From Rhizobium sp. P32RR-XVIII (lineage in GTDB: Bacteria > Pseudomonadota > Alphaproteobacteria > Rhizobiales > Rhizobiaceae), in assembly GCF_012641395.1 (NCBI RefSeq), contig NZ_JABAIH010000019.1, positions 22,356-86,355 on the forward strand: 64,000 nucleotides of DNA. Direction: 5' to 3'. This document shows positions 49,740 through 58,608 of this stretch, piece after piece; positions within the stretch are counted from its first letter, which is position 1, and every line of letters begins with the position of its first letter. The translations under genes were made by a program, and so were the position numbers. Under the pieces are notes generated by a model. It had not been told where the DNA came from and made no database searches. It saw nothing but the letters and a program-made list of their open reading frames with translations.

Positions 49740-51928
49740 GCGCGCAGAACAATGCATTCTGCAGTCATTGCCTGCTGCCGGTCGGGCTCCGGGCCATGCA
49801 GCGCACCATTGACGGCGAAGAGCACACCTTCTGCTGCTATGGCTGCTGCATTGCCTTTCAGGTGACGCGCGGCAGAAGCGAGGAATCGGAGGCGGCATGG
49901 CTCCTTGTGCGCCTCGGCGTCGGCGCCTTTCTTTCCATGAACATCATGCTGCTCAGCCTCCTTGTTTACACAGGCACCTTCTCCGGCTCTGACGACTATA
50001 TGCTCCCGTGGATCCACGCCCTGCTGTGGTTGTTCGCCACCCCGGCGGTGCTGATCCTCGGCGGGCCGTTTCTGAGCGAGACCTGGTCGCACGCTCTCAA
50101 GGGGCGGCTGACTTCCTCCGCGCTCATCGTGACCGGGGTCGCGGCGGCCTATCTTTATTCGGCCTTCGCCGTCCTCGAAGGCAGTACCCATGTCTATTTC
50201 GATACCGCTTCGATGGTGCTGATGCTGTTCACGCTTGGCCGCTATCTCGAGGCGACAAGCCGCGCCAAGGCGGCCCGTGATCTCGAAGCGCTGCTGACGG
50301 CCGAAAGCGAGATCGCGACGGTCCTCGCCGGTGGCGTCGAGACACGTCGGCCCGTGCGCGAGATCCTCGCCGCCATGCTCGTACGGGTGCGGCCGGGTGA
50401 GCGTATCCTTGTCGATGGCGTAATCGTCGAGGGAGACTCCGTCGTCGATGAGGCGATGATGACCGGCGAAAGCCGACCAATTCAAAAAGCAGCCGGCATG
50501 CAGGTGATCGCCGGCAGTATCAATTTCGACGGCGTTTTGCTCATCCGATGCAGCGGCGCGGGCAGCGACACGCGGTGGGCACGCATCTGCCGCTCGGTTC
50601 GCGATGCCCTTTCGCACCGGAGTCCGACCCAGCGCATCGCCGACCGGATCGTTGCCCTTTCTGTGCCGCTCGTGCTTGCCTTCGGCGCATTGACGATCGC
50701 CCATTGGGCGCAATCGCAGACCTTTGATCGGGCATTGCTCATCGGGCTCGCGGTTCTCGTCGTTGCCTGTCCGTGTGCGGTCGGGCTTGCCGCTCCGCTT
50801 GCGACCACGCTCGGCATCGGACGGCTGGCGCGTTACGGGTGCCTTGTCCGCGACCCCGGTATCCTGGAGATGCTGGCAGCGCTCCGATGCGTGGCTTTCG
50901 ACAAGACCGGCACGCTGACTGCCGGCAGGCCGCAGGTGGTCGGAATCTTCACCGATAAAGCCAGGCCTGAAGAAGTGCTGTCGCGCGCGAGCGGCCTGGA
51001 GTGGCATTCCGAGCATGCCGTGGCAACGGCCATCATCGCCGCCGCCACCACTCTCGGTGTCCCGCCAGATGAGACGCTTGCTATTCGCGCCGTTCCCGGG
51101 CGCGGCGTCCGCGGCACCGTCGGCGGCGAGCCCGTGGCTGCCGGCAGCGCGGCGCTTATGGGCGATCTCGGATGGGCGATCTCGCCCCAGTTGCAAGAGC
51201 GCGCCCGTATTTGCGAGGCGACCGGCCACTCGCTTGTCCATGTCGGTTGGAACGGCCGCGTGCAAGGCGTGCTCTCGCTCGACGACACGCCGCGCCCGGA
51301 AGCCCACGCAACGATCGAGGAACTGAGGAGCCGCGGCTTGGAGGTTGTTCTCCTGACCGGTGATCTCGTAGAAGCGGCCCGACGGATCGGTGCGACGGTC
51401 GGCATAGACGACATCAGGGCCGGTTTATCGCCGGAGGCCAAGCAGCACGTCCTGAACCGCCTCCGGCACAACCGTGGAAAAGTGGCCATGGTTGGCGACG
51501 GGCTCAATGACAGTCTGGTTCTGGCGGATGCCGACGTCGGTATCGCAGTCGGCTCCGCCACCGACCTCGCCCGCGAAACATCGGCGCTTGTCCTGCCTGA
51601 GGGCGGGCTGTGGATGCTGCCATGGGTCATCGACATCGCGCGCGCGGTCCGGTGGACCATCCTTACCAATCTCCTTTGGGCCTTCGGCTACAACCTCGTC
51701 GCGCTGACGGCGGCCGCGCTGGGGCTACTACAGCCGATCCTCGCAGCCGCAATCATGGCCGGTTCGAGCATTCTCGTCGTGATGAACTCATTGCGACTGC
51801 AACGGGTACCGGATCCCGATCCGCCGTATCACCCCCTTTTCAAAATTCCCGTGGGCGGTCAGGAACCTAACCATACTGATCAGCCGAACACGTCCGCCGT
51901 GAAGGCCGAATACCAGCCGACGGCCTGA
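49736..51928 (+). CDS. ccoI: Copper-transporting P-type ATPase, CcoI-like
   Basis: A 730-residue P1B ATPase. The N-terminus has a cysteine-rich metal domain (FCSHCLLPVG, then FCCYGCCIAFQV) as in CcoI and not the CxxC-ferredoxin fold of CopA. Membrane helices follow, with TGES in DEAMMTGESRP, CPC in VVACPCAVGLAAP, phosphorylation motif FDKTGTLTAG, and GDGLNDS. CcoI exports copper to the periplasmic side for cbb3 oxidase maturation. Translation is coupled to the TauE-like gene. Its 3' end overlaps the convergent fccB gene by 49 bp. Confidence 0.92.
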   Translation: MSAQNNAFCSHCLLPVGLRAMQRTIDGEEHTFCCYGCCIAFQVTRGRSEESEAAWLLVRLGVGAFLSMNIMLLSLLVYTGTFSGSDDYMLPWIHALLWLFATPAVLILGGPFLSETWSHALKGRLTSSALIVTGVAAAYLYSAFAVLEGSTHVYFDTASMVLMLFTLGRYLEATSRAKAARDLEALLTAESEIATVLAGGVETRRPVREILAAMLVRVRPGERILVDGVIVEGDSVVDEAMMTGESRPIQKAAGMQVIAGSINFDGVLLIRCSGAGSDTRWARICRSVRDALSHRSPTQRIADRIVALSVPLVLAFGALTIAHWAQSQTFDRALLIGLAVLVVACPCAVGLAAPLATTLGIGRLARYGCLVRDPGILEMLAALRCVAFDKTGTLTAGRPQVVGIFTDKARPEEVLSRASGLEWHSEHAVATAIIAAATTLGVPPDETLAIRAVPGRGVRGTVGGEPVAAGSAALMGDLGWAISPQLQERARICEATGHSLVHVGWNGRVQGVLSLDDTPRPEAHATIEELRSRGLEVVLLTGDLVEAARRIGATVGIDDIRAGLSPEAKQHVLNRLRHNRGKVAMVGDGLNDSLVLADADVGIAVGSATDLARETSALVLPEGGLWMLPWVIDIARAVRWTILTNLLWAFGYNLVALTAAALGLLQPILAAAIMAGSSILVVMNSLRLQRVPDPDPPYHPLFKIPVGGQEPNHTDQPNTSAVKAEYQPTA

Positions 51929-53145
51929 TGCGCCGTCCGGCGGCGGGCCTCCGCACTCTCAGCCACCTTGCTGATGAACATGTTGACGGTCTTTATACTT
52001 CCGCCCTCGGGCGCGAAGGTAATGGCATTAGTGAAGGCATCGTCAGGTGCGAGGAACGTGTAGCACGAATTGAACAGGTGCGGAGGAAAGCGTGGCGAGC
52101 CTGTAAGCGAAGCGGCGATGGCGAAGGCGCATGCCTTGGCCTGACTATTGGCGGAGAAGGCGGATTTTGGCATGTCGCCGCCAATGATCGCATCGCCTAC
52201 CAGATGGATGCCGGGCTGCAGCGTCGATTCGAACGTGACCGGATCGATCGGACACCAGCCCGTCTTATCGACAAGGCCCGCCTTTTCAGCGATCAGCCCC
52301 GCTTTCTGCGGCGGAATGACGTTGGCGACGGCCGCCTTGAAGGTCTGGCTTTCCGTCACGATAGAACACGTCGCCGCATGCACGCCTTTGGTTTTCCCTA
52401 TGAACTGCGCCGGCAGCCATTCGATCATGCCCGGATAGTGGCGTGACCAAGCGTCTTGGAACAGTTCCTGACCGGAAAACTGGTCCTTCGCGTCGAGGAT
52501 GAGTATTTTCGACTTCGGTTTGAACTGCTTGAAATAGTAGGCCACCAGCGAGGCCCGCTCATAGGGGGCCGGCGGACAGCGGAAGGGATTTGGAGGCGCC
52601 GCGATAACGAACACGCCGCCGTCCCCCATGCTTTCGAGTTGCCGGCGCAGCACGTCGCTCTGAGGTCCGGCATTCCACGCATGCGGCATGACCTCGGCCG
52701 CTGCCTCGTCATAGCCGTCGATCGCACCGAATTTGAAGGCTATCCCTGGAGCCAGCACGAGGCGGTCATAGGCGAGCCTTGAGCCGCCCTGGAGGTTGAC
52801 GACCCTCGCGGTGGCGTCGATCGCAGTCGCCGCGTTCCGGATGACGGTGATACGGTGGCGCTCGGCCAACGCCTCGAAACCAAAGGTCAGCGAGGCGAGC
52901 GAGCGAAGACCGGCGAGGTAAAGATTGCTGAAGAAGCAGGTGACATGGTTTGGCTTGGGCTCGATCAGGGTGACGTCCAGCGTCTTCAGGTCGGCGAGGT
53001 ATCGGGCGGCCGTCGTGCCGCCAATGCCGCCGCCGATGACGACGACCCTTGGCCGGCTCTGGCCGCGCGCGACATATGGCGTAGCCGCGGCCATGAGAAC
53101 CCCTCCCCCCAGGCCGCAGATCCGGCGCCGCGTCCATTCTGTCAT
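51880..53145 (-). CDS. fccB: Flavocytochrome c sulfide dehydrogenase flavoprotein (FccB/SoxF)
   Basis: A 421-residue protein with a Tat signal (RRRICGLGGGVLMAAATPYVARG) and FAD-binding GGGIGGTTAARYL. Three cysteines sit as in FccB: C70 in HVTCFFSN (site of covalent FAD), and the redox pair C190 in NPFRCPPAPYER and C298 in GWCPID. It oxidises sulfide or sulfur bound to a carrier and passes electrons to a c-type cytochrome, here probably the product of the gene that overlaps its start. It belongs to the leftward ccmF-ccmH-soxY-soxZ-cyt c-fccB group. Confidence 0.92.
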   Translation of the reverse strand: MTEWTRRRICGLGGGVLMAAATPYVARGQSRPRVVVIGGGIGGTTAARYLADLKTLDVTLIEPKPNHVTCFFSNLYLAGLRSLASLTFGFEALAERHRITVIRNAATAIDATARVVNLQGGSRLAYDRLVLAPGIAFKFGAIDGYDEAAAEVMPHAWNAGPQSDVLRRQLESMGDGGVFVIAAPPNPFRCPPAPYERASLVAYYFKQFKPKSKILILDAKDQFSGQELFQDAWSRHYPGMIEWLPAQFIGKTKGVHAATCSIVTESQTFKAAVANVIPPQKAGLIAEKAGLVDKTGWCPIDPVTFESTLQPGIHLVGDAIIGGDMPKSAFSANSQAKACAFAIAASLTGSPRFPPHLFNSCYTFLAPDDAFTNAITFAPEGGSIKTVNMFISKVAESAEARRRTAHQAVGWYSAFTADVFG

Positions 53146-53513
53146 TGTTGCCCCCCGCCCTTTGCTTTTTCGGCAAGATAGCGCGCCACAGCCGCCAGTT
53201 CCCCGTCGGTGAGCGACAGGGCGACGGCGTGCATCACGTGGCTTGGACTTGCGCTTGCCCGAAAGGCAAGCATGGCGTTGATGATGGCCCTTTCGTCGAG
53301 AGCCGTGATCGAGGGAATGGACTGCCCTCGCTTGTCCTGGTCATGGCAGGATACGCAGGTGGCGGCGATCTGAGCGCCTTCACTGACCTCAGCCGTAGCC
53401 TGGTCGGCAGGCAAGAGGGGCGCAACCACAAGGAACAATCTCAGGATATGACGGATTTCGAAAGCGATGGCCTTCGCAAGGGGCGGTGCCTCGGTCGATG
53501 GTCTTTCCACCAT
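53142..53513 (-). CDS. Monoheme cytochrome c partner of FccB
   Basis: A 123-residue secreted protein: a signal region (IRHILRLFLVVAPLLPADQATA), one heme motif CVSCH and a C-terminal helix (DGELAAVARYLAEKA). The size and place upstream of fccB, overlapping it by 4 bp, fit the FccA/SoxE-type cytochrome that receives electrons from the flavoprotein. A likely axial methionine is in SPSHVMHAVAL. The start lies 1 bp after the soxZ stop. Confidence 0.85.
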   Translation of the reverse strand: MVERPSTEAPPLAKAIAFEIRHILRLFLVVAPLLPADQATAEVSEGAQIAATCVSCHDQDKRGQSIPSITALDERAIINAMLAFRASASPSHVMHAVALSLTDGELAAVARYLAEKAKGGGQQ

Positions 53514-53514
53514 T

Positions 53515-53838
53515 TCAGATGACCACCATGTCGTGCTTCAGAGAATAGACAGCGCCGCCGTCTTCCTCCCAGATGAACTCCATGCGTCCGCTTTCCGTTG
53601 CGAGCAGCGAGAATTCGAAAAAGGGATTGGCCGAGACCGCCTCGTGCAGATCGACGCTGAACACCACAACGCCACCATAGCGACAGATGAATCTATTGAT
53701 GATCTTGCGCGGGATCATCTCGCCCTCGCTGTCTGACCGCAGCCCCGTTTCCATCTCGTGCTGAATGATGGTCTTGACCGGAATGACTTCGCCTGTGGCG
53801 GCCGTGCCGGGAACCATTACACGGGGTATTGGGGTCAT
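53515..53838 (-). CDS. soxZ: SoxZ sulfur-carrier subunit
   Basis: A 107-residue protein matching SoxZ: PRVMVPGTAATGEVIPVKTIIQHEMETG, then RKIINRFICRYGGVVVFSVDLHEAVSANPFFEFSLLA and FIWEEDGG. SoxZ pairs with SoxY, holding the arm on which sulfur intermediates are bound. Start at ATG 53838, behind AAGGAGGCAAGCGTA. soxY lies 23 bp upstream on the same strand. Confidence 0.95.
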   Translation of the reverse strand: MTPIPRVMVPGTAATGEVIPVKTIIQHEMETGLRSDSEGEMIPRKIINRFICRYGGVVVFSVDLHEAVSANPFFEFSLLATESGRMEFIWEEDGGAVYSLKHDMVVI

Positions 53839-53861
53839 TACGCTTGCCTCCTTCCCTCCTG

Positions 53862-54311
53862 TCAGCGGCAACCATTTGTGGCGACGCTGATCCAGCTCTT
53901 GGCCATAAGCAACCTGCCGTCACTCATTTCAGCGAGCGCCACCACGTATTGCGGCCCCGCAAGGCGAATCCGGGTCGAAACGCGGGCGACGCAGCGCCCG
54001 GGTGAGAAATGGAACTGCGCCACCTCGATGAGTGGGTTCTCCGGCGCGAAGACCCGGACCGACTTCAGGTGGTCGGTTTCCGTCATCGGACTGTCCACCT
54101 GAATATCCATGGGCACGGTATAGCCGGTCGAAAATTCAGCGGGCATGAGCAGCCGAAACTGGCTCGATTCGGTCGCGGTTCGTCCAGTCATTCCCTCGAC
54201 GAGGTCAAGGATCTCGTCACCGGCACGCACGCGCCTTGGCCACATGGAAAGCGCCCATGCGCCGATTCCGATTGCACCGGTTGTCACCATGTGGCGGCGC
54301 GTCAATCTCAT
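53862..54311 (-). CDS. soxY: SoxY sulfur-carrier subunit with unusual C-terminus
   Basis: A 149-residue protein with a Tat signal (TRRHMVTTGAIGIGAWALS) and the SoxY domain: NPLIEVAQFHFSPGRCVARVSTRIRLAGPQYVVALAEMSDGRLLMAKSW. SoxY carries sulfur on a cysteine of a C-terminal swinging arm, usually GGCGG. Here the chain ends VATNGCR, so the cysteine (148 of 149) is kept, but the glycines around it are mostly lost. SoxX, SoxB and SoxCD are not in the window. Confidence 0.92.
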   Translation of the reverse strand: MRLTRRHMVTTGAIGIGAWALSMWPRRVRAGDEILDLVEGMTGRTATESSQFRLLMPAEFSTGYTVPMDIQVDSPMTETDHLKSVRVFAPENPLIEVAQFHFSPGRCVARVSTRIRLAGPQYVVALAEMSDGRLLMAKSWISVATNGCR

Positions 54312-54545
54312 GGTCCGGTCTCCGGCACCGTTGGATTAGCGTTTGTCCAAAACAGATGCACGTACCCAGTTTCTGCGGAACGCTTCGCTCCCCGCCGCGG
54401 CGGTCTCCTCAAGGTTCCGAAACGGTCACCTCCGCATGTCTCCCGGAATAGTACACCTTGTCCTATGGCGCGTAAATCTTTCATTGTGCCTTCTTCCGGT
54501 TGAACGAACGGGAACTGGCATCATCGTAAACTTGTTTAAACGCTA

Positions 54546-55025
54546 TCAGGATGTCCGATCGGGCTCGGACCCCGCGCCAAGCAGTTCGTCAAGCCGCGCC
54601 CGTTCTTCCGCTGTCAATCGGCTTCCGGTCGGCTTGCCAGCCCGCCGCCTGGCGAAAATGAGCAGCGAAATGCCCCCGGCGACAATCAGCACAATGGGGG
54701 CGCCCCAAAGCAGAACCGTTCGAACGCTCAACCGGGGCTTCAGAAGCACGAATTCGCCATAGCGCGAAACGATGTAGTTCAGGACCTGTTCGTCCGTGTC
54801 GCCGTCGGTCAGCCGCTCGCGCACCAGGAGCCGCAGGTCCTTGGCGAGATCGGCATTGGAATCGTCGATCGACTGGTTCTGGCAGACCATGCAGCGCAGC
54901 TTGGCAGAAAGCGCCCTGGCTCGGGCCTCCAGCGCGGGGTTGGCGAGTACCTCGTCCGGGTTCACGGCGAAGGCCGGAACTGCAGTAAGAAACAGAGCAA
55001 TTGCTAGGACGATCCGCCGGATCAT
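54546..55025 (-). CDS. ccmH: CcmH/CycL cytochrome c maturation thiol protein
   Basis: A 159-residue protein with a signal anchor (MIRRIVLAIALFLTAVPAFA), the thiol motif LRCMVCQNQSIDDSNADLAKDLR, and a C-terminal membrane helix (VLLWGAPIVLIVAGGISLLIFARRRAG). CcmH keeps the cysteines of apocytochromes reduced for heme attachment. The start overlaps the ccmF stop by 4 bp. A 234-bp gap without a gene separates it from soxY. Confidence 0.93.
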   Translation of the reverse strand: MIRRIVLAIALFLTAVPAFAVNPDEVLANPALEARARALSAKLRCMVCQNQSIDDSNADLAKDLRLLVRERLTDGDTDEQVLNYIVSRYGEFVLLKPRLSVRTVLLWGAPIVLIVAGGISLLIFARRRAGKPTGSRLTAEERARLDELLGAGSEPDRTS

Positions 55026-57010
55026 TCTGCCGGCTCCATCACTGCGGGGACCGCTCTTGCCTTGCGGCGCGGCGCACCGACGCGAAGACGCCGGTCGCTG
55101 AGCGACACGAAGCCACCGATCGCCATGATCAGCGCCCCGCCCCAGATGCAAAGAATGAACGGCTTCCACCAGATGCGAACGACGATACCGCCGTCGTTGG
55201 TTGCATCGCCAAGCGAAACGTAGAGCTGGCTGAGCCCGAAGGTCAGGATACCCGCTTCGGTGGTCGGCATCTGCTGGGCGACATAGACGCGCTTTGCCGA
55301 CCAGACATCCGCAACCTCGACGCCGCCGCGGCGGATGCTGAAGTGTGCGCGATCTTCCCTGTAGTTCGGGCCGGTCGCCGGTTGCATGCCGTCGAAATGG
55401 ACGCTGTAGCCACCCGCCTCCGTCGTTTCGCCGGGCTTCATTTCAAGCACATGCTCGGTCGCAAACGTCGTAACGGCAACAATGCCGAGCACGGTGACAC
55501 CCAACCCGGCATGTGCCAGTGCCGTGCCGAAAGCCGACCGCGGCAGGCCGGAAAGCCGCCGCCATGCGACATTCGCTGCCACCTTGCCGGCACCTGCGCG
55601 ATACCACAGGTCGGCAACGGCACCGAAGACGAGGAACAGCCCGGCCGCAAGCCCGAGAACAGACAACACCGGTCCGCCATGCTCGACATAGAAAAAGACC
55701 AGCGCCGCCGCGAAAGCCAAAGCGGCAACCACATAGAGCCGCTGCATCACGCCAAGCAGATCGCCGCGCTTCCATGCCAGCAACGGCCCGAACGGCACGA
55801 CCAGCAGCAATGGCGCCATCAGCAGGCCGAAGGTCATGTTGAAGAACGGCGGGCCGACGGAAATCTTATCGCCGGTCAATGTTTCCAACAGCAGCGGATA
55901 GAGGGTGCCGGTCAGCACGGTGCCACATGCGACCGTGAGGATGAGATTGTTGAGCACCAGCGCACCTTCTCGCGAAATCGGTGCGAAAAGCCCACCCGCA
56001 CTCAAAAGGGGCGCACGGAAGGCAAACAGCGAAAGCGCGCCGCCGATGAAGATCATCAAAATGCATAGGATGAAGACGCCTCGGCTCGGATCGCTGGCAA
56101 ATGCATGAACCGAAGTCAGTACGCCGGAGCGCACCAGGAAGGTGCCCATCAGTGAGAGCGAGAATGTCAGGATCGCCAGCAGCACGGTCCAGATCTTCAG
56201 CGCCTCGCGCTTTTCCATCACCAGCGCCGAATGCAGCAGCGCCGTTCCCGCCAGCCAGGGCATGAAGGACGCGTTTTCGACCGGATCCCAGAACCACCAG
56301 CCGCCCCAGCCGAGCTCGTAATAAGCCCAGTAGGAACCCATCGCGATGCCAAGCGTCAGGAAGGTCCAGGCGGCAAGCGTCCAGGGACGGACCCAGCGCG
56401 CCCAGGCCGCATCGATGCGGCCCTCCATGAGCGCGGCGACCGCGAAGGAAAAGCAAATCGAAAAACCGACATATCCCAGGTACAGCAGCGGCGGATGGAT
56501 CGCGAGACCGACATCCTGCAGCACCGGATTGAGGTCGCGTCCCTCTGCCGGCGCCGGATCGAGACGGATGAACGGGTTCGAGGTCAGCAGAATGAAGAGG
56601 ATGAAAGCAACCGAAATCCACGCCTGCACCGAAAGCACATTGGCCTTGAGGGTATCCGGCAGATTGCGCCCGAAGACCGCGACCAGTGCGCTGAACAGCG
56701 AGAGGATCAGCAGCCACAGCATCATCGAGCCTTCGTGATTGCCCCAGACGCCCGAATATTTGTAGATCAGCGGCACCAGCGAATGCGAGTTCTCCCAGAC
56801 ATTCTTGACGGAGAAGTCTGAAACGACGTGCGCATAGGTCAGAACGCCGAACGAGAAGGCCACCAGCCCGAACAGCACGACGGAGCCGAGCGGCGCGACA
56901 TCCATCATCGCCCGGTCGAGCCTGAGCGCGCCGATCGCCGGCACGATCGAAACAACGATCGCCGCCGCCAGCGCCAGAACGAGTGCGTAGTGCCCGATCT
57001 CGATGATCAT
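55022..57010 (-). CDS. ccmF: CcmF/CycK heme lyase subunit
   Basis: A 662-residue polytopic membrane protein with the WWD signature WGGWWFWDPVENASFMPWL, flanking conserved histidines, and many hydrophobic helices. CcmF attaches heme to apocytochrome c together with CcmH and CcmI. Only ccmF and ccmH are here; ccmABCDE, ccmG and ccmI are absent from the window, so the remaining steps must be coded elsewhere. The pair probably adds a second lyase dedicated to the oxidase and sulfur cytochromes. Confidence 0.95.
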   Translation of the reverse strand: MIIEIGHYALVLALAAAIVVSIVPAIGALRLDRAMMDVAPLGSVVLFGLVAFSFGVLTYAHVVSDFSVKNVWENSHSLVPLIYKYSGVWGNHEGSMMLWLLILSLFSALVAVFGRNLPDTLKANVLSVQAWISVAFILFILLTSNPFIRLDPAPAEGRDLNPVLQDVGLAIHPPLLYLGYVGFSICFSFAVAALMEGRIDAAWARWVRPWTLAAWTFLTLGIAMGSYWAYYELGWGGWWFWDPVENASFMPWLAGTALLHSALVMEKREALKIWTVLLAILTFSLSLMGTFLVRSGVLTSVHAFASDPSRGVFILCILMIFIGGALSLFAFRAPLLSAGGLFAPISREGALVLNNLILTVACGTVLTGTLYPLLLETLTGDKISVGPPFFNMTFGLLMAPLLLVVPFGPLLAWKRGDLLGVMQRLYVVAALAFAAALVFFYVEHGGPVLSVLGLAAGLFLVFGAVADLWYRAGAGKVAANVAWRRLSGLPRSAFGTALAHAGLGVTVLGIVAVTTFATEHVLEMKPGETTEAGGYSVHFDGMQPATGPNYREDRAHFSIRRGGVEVADVWSAKRVYVAQQMPTTEAGILTFGLSQLYVSLGDATNDGGIVVRIWWKPFILCIWGGALIMAIGGFVSLSDRRLRVGAPRRKARAVPAVMEPAE

Positions 57011-57257
57011 TGCGAACCCTCGCTTCCTTCCAGAGACCCTGCGACTTCAGCCTGTCGGCGACTTTGTGACCACACCCTGCCCTTTGGCCACCGACATGAT
57101 CAGGACACTTCACATCATTGGATCGCGGCGCGCAAGTATTGACGAAGCCGCCAACTTGATAAACGAACCCCAGCGTATTGATCGACGACGCTCGCCAGGT
57201 CAGATGGAACAATCCCAGCATCGCATCATTCCTCTTTCGTCAGAGAGGAGAATGAAC

Positions 57258-57524
57258 ATGACTCATGACCCTAACATTCCCCATCGCGATCCGGATCTTC
57301 GCACTACGCGGGTCGACCGCCTGCACCGCCGGTCCTGGGCGGTCTGGATCGCAGGCATTGTCTTGGTCGCTATTGCGGCTTTCGCGATTACCGAGATGAT
57401 TGACGAGCCTGGCACGGACCCGTCGACGACAGGTTCAACAACGAATACTGGGTCCACCCCAGCTCCGACAAGCCCGACTGCACCGGCGCCGGCCTCCCCT
57501 CCACCAGCTCCAGCTCAGCAGTAA
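57258..57524 (+). CDS. Small membrane-anchored proline/threonine-rich protein
   Basis: An 88-residue protein from ATG 57258 (AGGAG seven bases upstream). A basic N-terminus is followed by one membrane helix (WAVWIAGIVLVAIAAFAITEMI) and a low-complexity tail of Thr, Ser, Pro and Ala. The topology is that of small periplasm-facing proteins of unknown function common in Hyphomicrobiales. A hairpin follows the stop. Confidence 0.65.
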   Translation: MTHDPNIPHRDPDLRTTRVDRLHRRSWAVWIAGIVLVAIAAFAITEMIDEPGTDPSTTGSTTNTGSTPAPTSPTAPAPASPPPAPAQQ

Positions 57525-57536
57525 ATACAACCCTCG

Positions 57537-57565
57537 CAAGAGGCCGAGCCAGAGCCGGCCTCTTG
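57537..57565 (+). terminator. Hairpin after the small membrane protein gene
   Basis: CAAGAGGCC (57537-57545) pairs perfectly with GGCCTCTTG (57557-57565) across an 11-base loop, 13 bp after the stop. No T-run follows, so it is a moderate candidate for termination or transcript stability. Confidence 0.5.
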
Positions 57566-58302
57566 AACATCTTCGAGCAAACACCTATGCTGGTTATCAA
57601 ATTTGTCTCTGACGGTTGACCACGGATGTACTGGCGGCGGTTGTCGAGACGAATCGAGGAAGGTCGGTACGAGGTTTCGTCGCGGCCTTTTTTCTTTTTC
57701 GTGAACTAGTTGATGGCCATCGTGTCGCTGTAGCGGATTTGAGGGCCGCTGGCCCCTGGTAGGCATGGATCAGCCGTGAGGCCATTTCTTGACCGGTCTT
57801 ATATCCGCGGTTGTACAGACGGCGTGGAACAGCATCATCAACTCAGTCTGACCTTAGCATTATACTCCCCTCAAAGCAGGACCTAGAAGAGCATAGCGTT
57901 CGGGCTTCTTCAAGAGGAAATACAATCCGGAAGTTGCGTTTACGACACGGAACATATTCCTTAGGTTACCAGAAAATCGCAAAACTCCCGCCGAGATGGA
58001 TCATACGCGCGACCACGAACGCAGATGCCAGGTTACGCAATTTCATAAACCGCCGCATTATCCTGCACCTCCCGCAGCCCCTTGTATGACGCCTGCGGTT
58101 GCTGTTCATGCGTCCAACCGCGATACTCGATACGTCGGCTGCAGCCATACAGCCTTGCGCTTGCCATCATATTCGACCGGCGGCTCTTCCGCTTCCAGGA
58201 TCTTGTCCGCGCCATGTCATATGTGGCTCAGGCGGGAGCTTTCCACGTTTCAGGCAGGGCCACGAAACCTCTGAAGGAGGAGAGGATCACGCATGGCCGT
58301 GC
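57566..58302. other. Gap with no supported gene
   Basis: Over 700 bp in which short frames on both strands lack family likeness and ribosome sites. Low coding signal, next to pseudogenes further right, suggests decayed sequence. Confidence 0.4.
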
Positions 58303-58608
58303 TCAAAGCTGTTCAGCGGCCTCGACCATAAATTCGCGCATCTTTGCTGCGACGTCCTGCTCGCTGATACTGTGACCTGCCGCTTGAAGATCCGATAGAG
58401 CTTTCGAGAGAACTCCAGCGTCCCCACCACCTTTGAAGCGGGCATCAGTGATTTCATCGGCGTAACCTGCAACGTCATCCCGACCAATGAGGCCCGCGAT
58501 CCACTTCGCCAAAAGCCTGTCGTGACGAGCTTTGAGCTTGATGGTCCTCTCGGCGTCCTGGAAGTATTGGTCTTCCATTCCCTTTTTGCGGTCTTCAAAA
58601 TCGGCCAT
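58303..58608 (-). CDS. DUF1476 protein (zeta-type F1-ATPase inhibitor family)
   Basis: A 101-residue helical protein: MADFEDRKKGMEDQYFQDAERTIKLKARHDRLLAKWIAGLIG and DVAAKMREFMVEAAEQL. It matches DUF1476, whose Paracoccus member is the zeta subunit that inhibits the F1Fo ATP synthase of alphaproteobacteria. The length is normal. The start after TGAGGAGGAAAATA (minus strand) is clear; frames reaching 58905 are extensions. A second, divergent copy on an accessory region may tune ATP synthase under low oxygen, which is inference. Confidence 0.88.
   Translation of the reverse strand: MADFEDRKKGMEDQYFQDAERTIKLKARHDRLLAKWIAGLIGRDDVAGYADEITDARFKGGGDAGVLSKALSDLQAAGHSISEQDVAAKMREFMVEAAEQL

Noticed and set aside
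54312..54545. Possible gene between soxY and ccmH
   Set aside because: Short frames only, without ribosome site or likeness; more likely untranslated.
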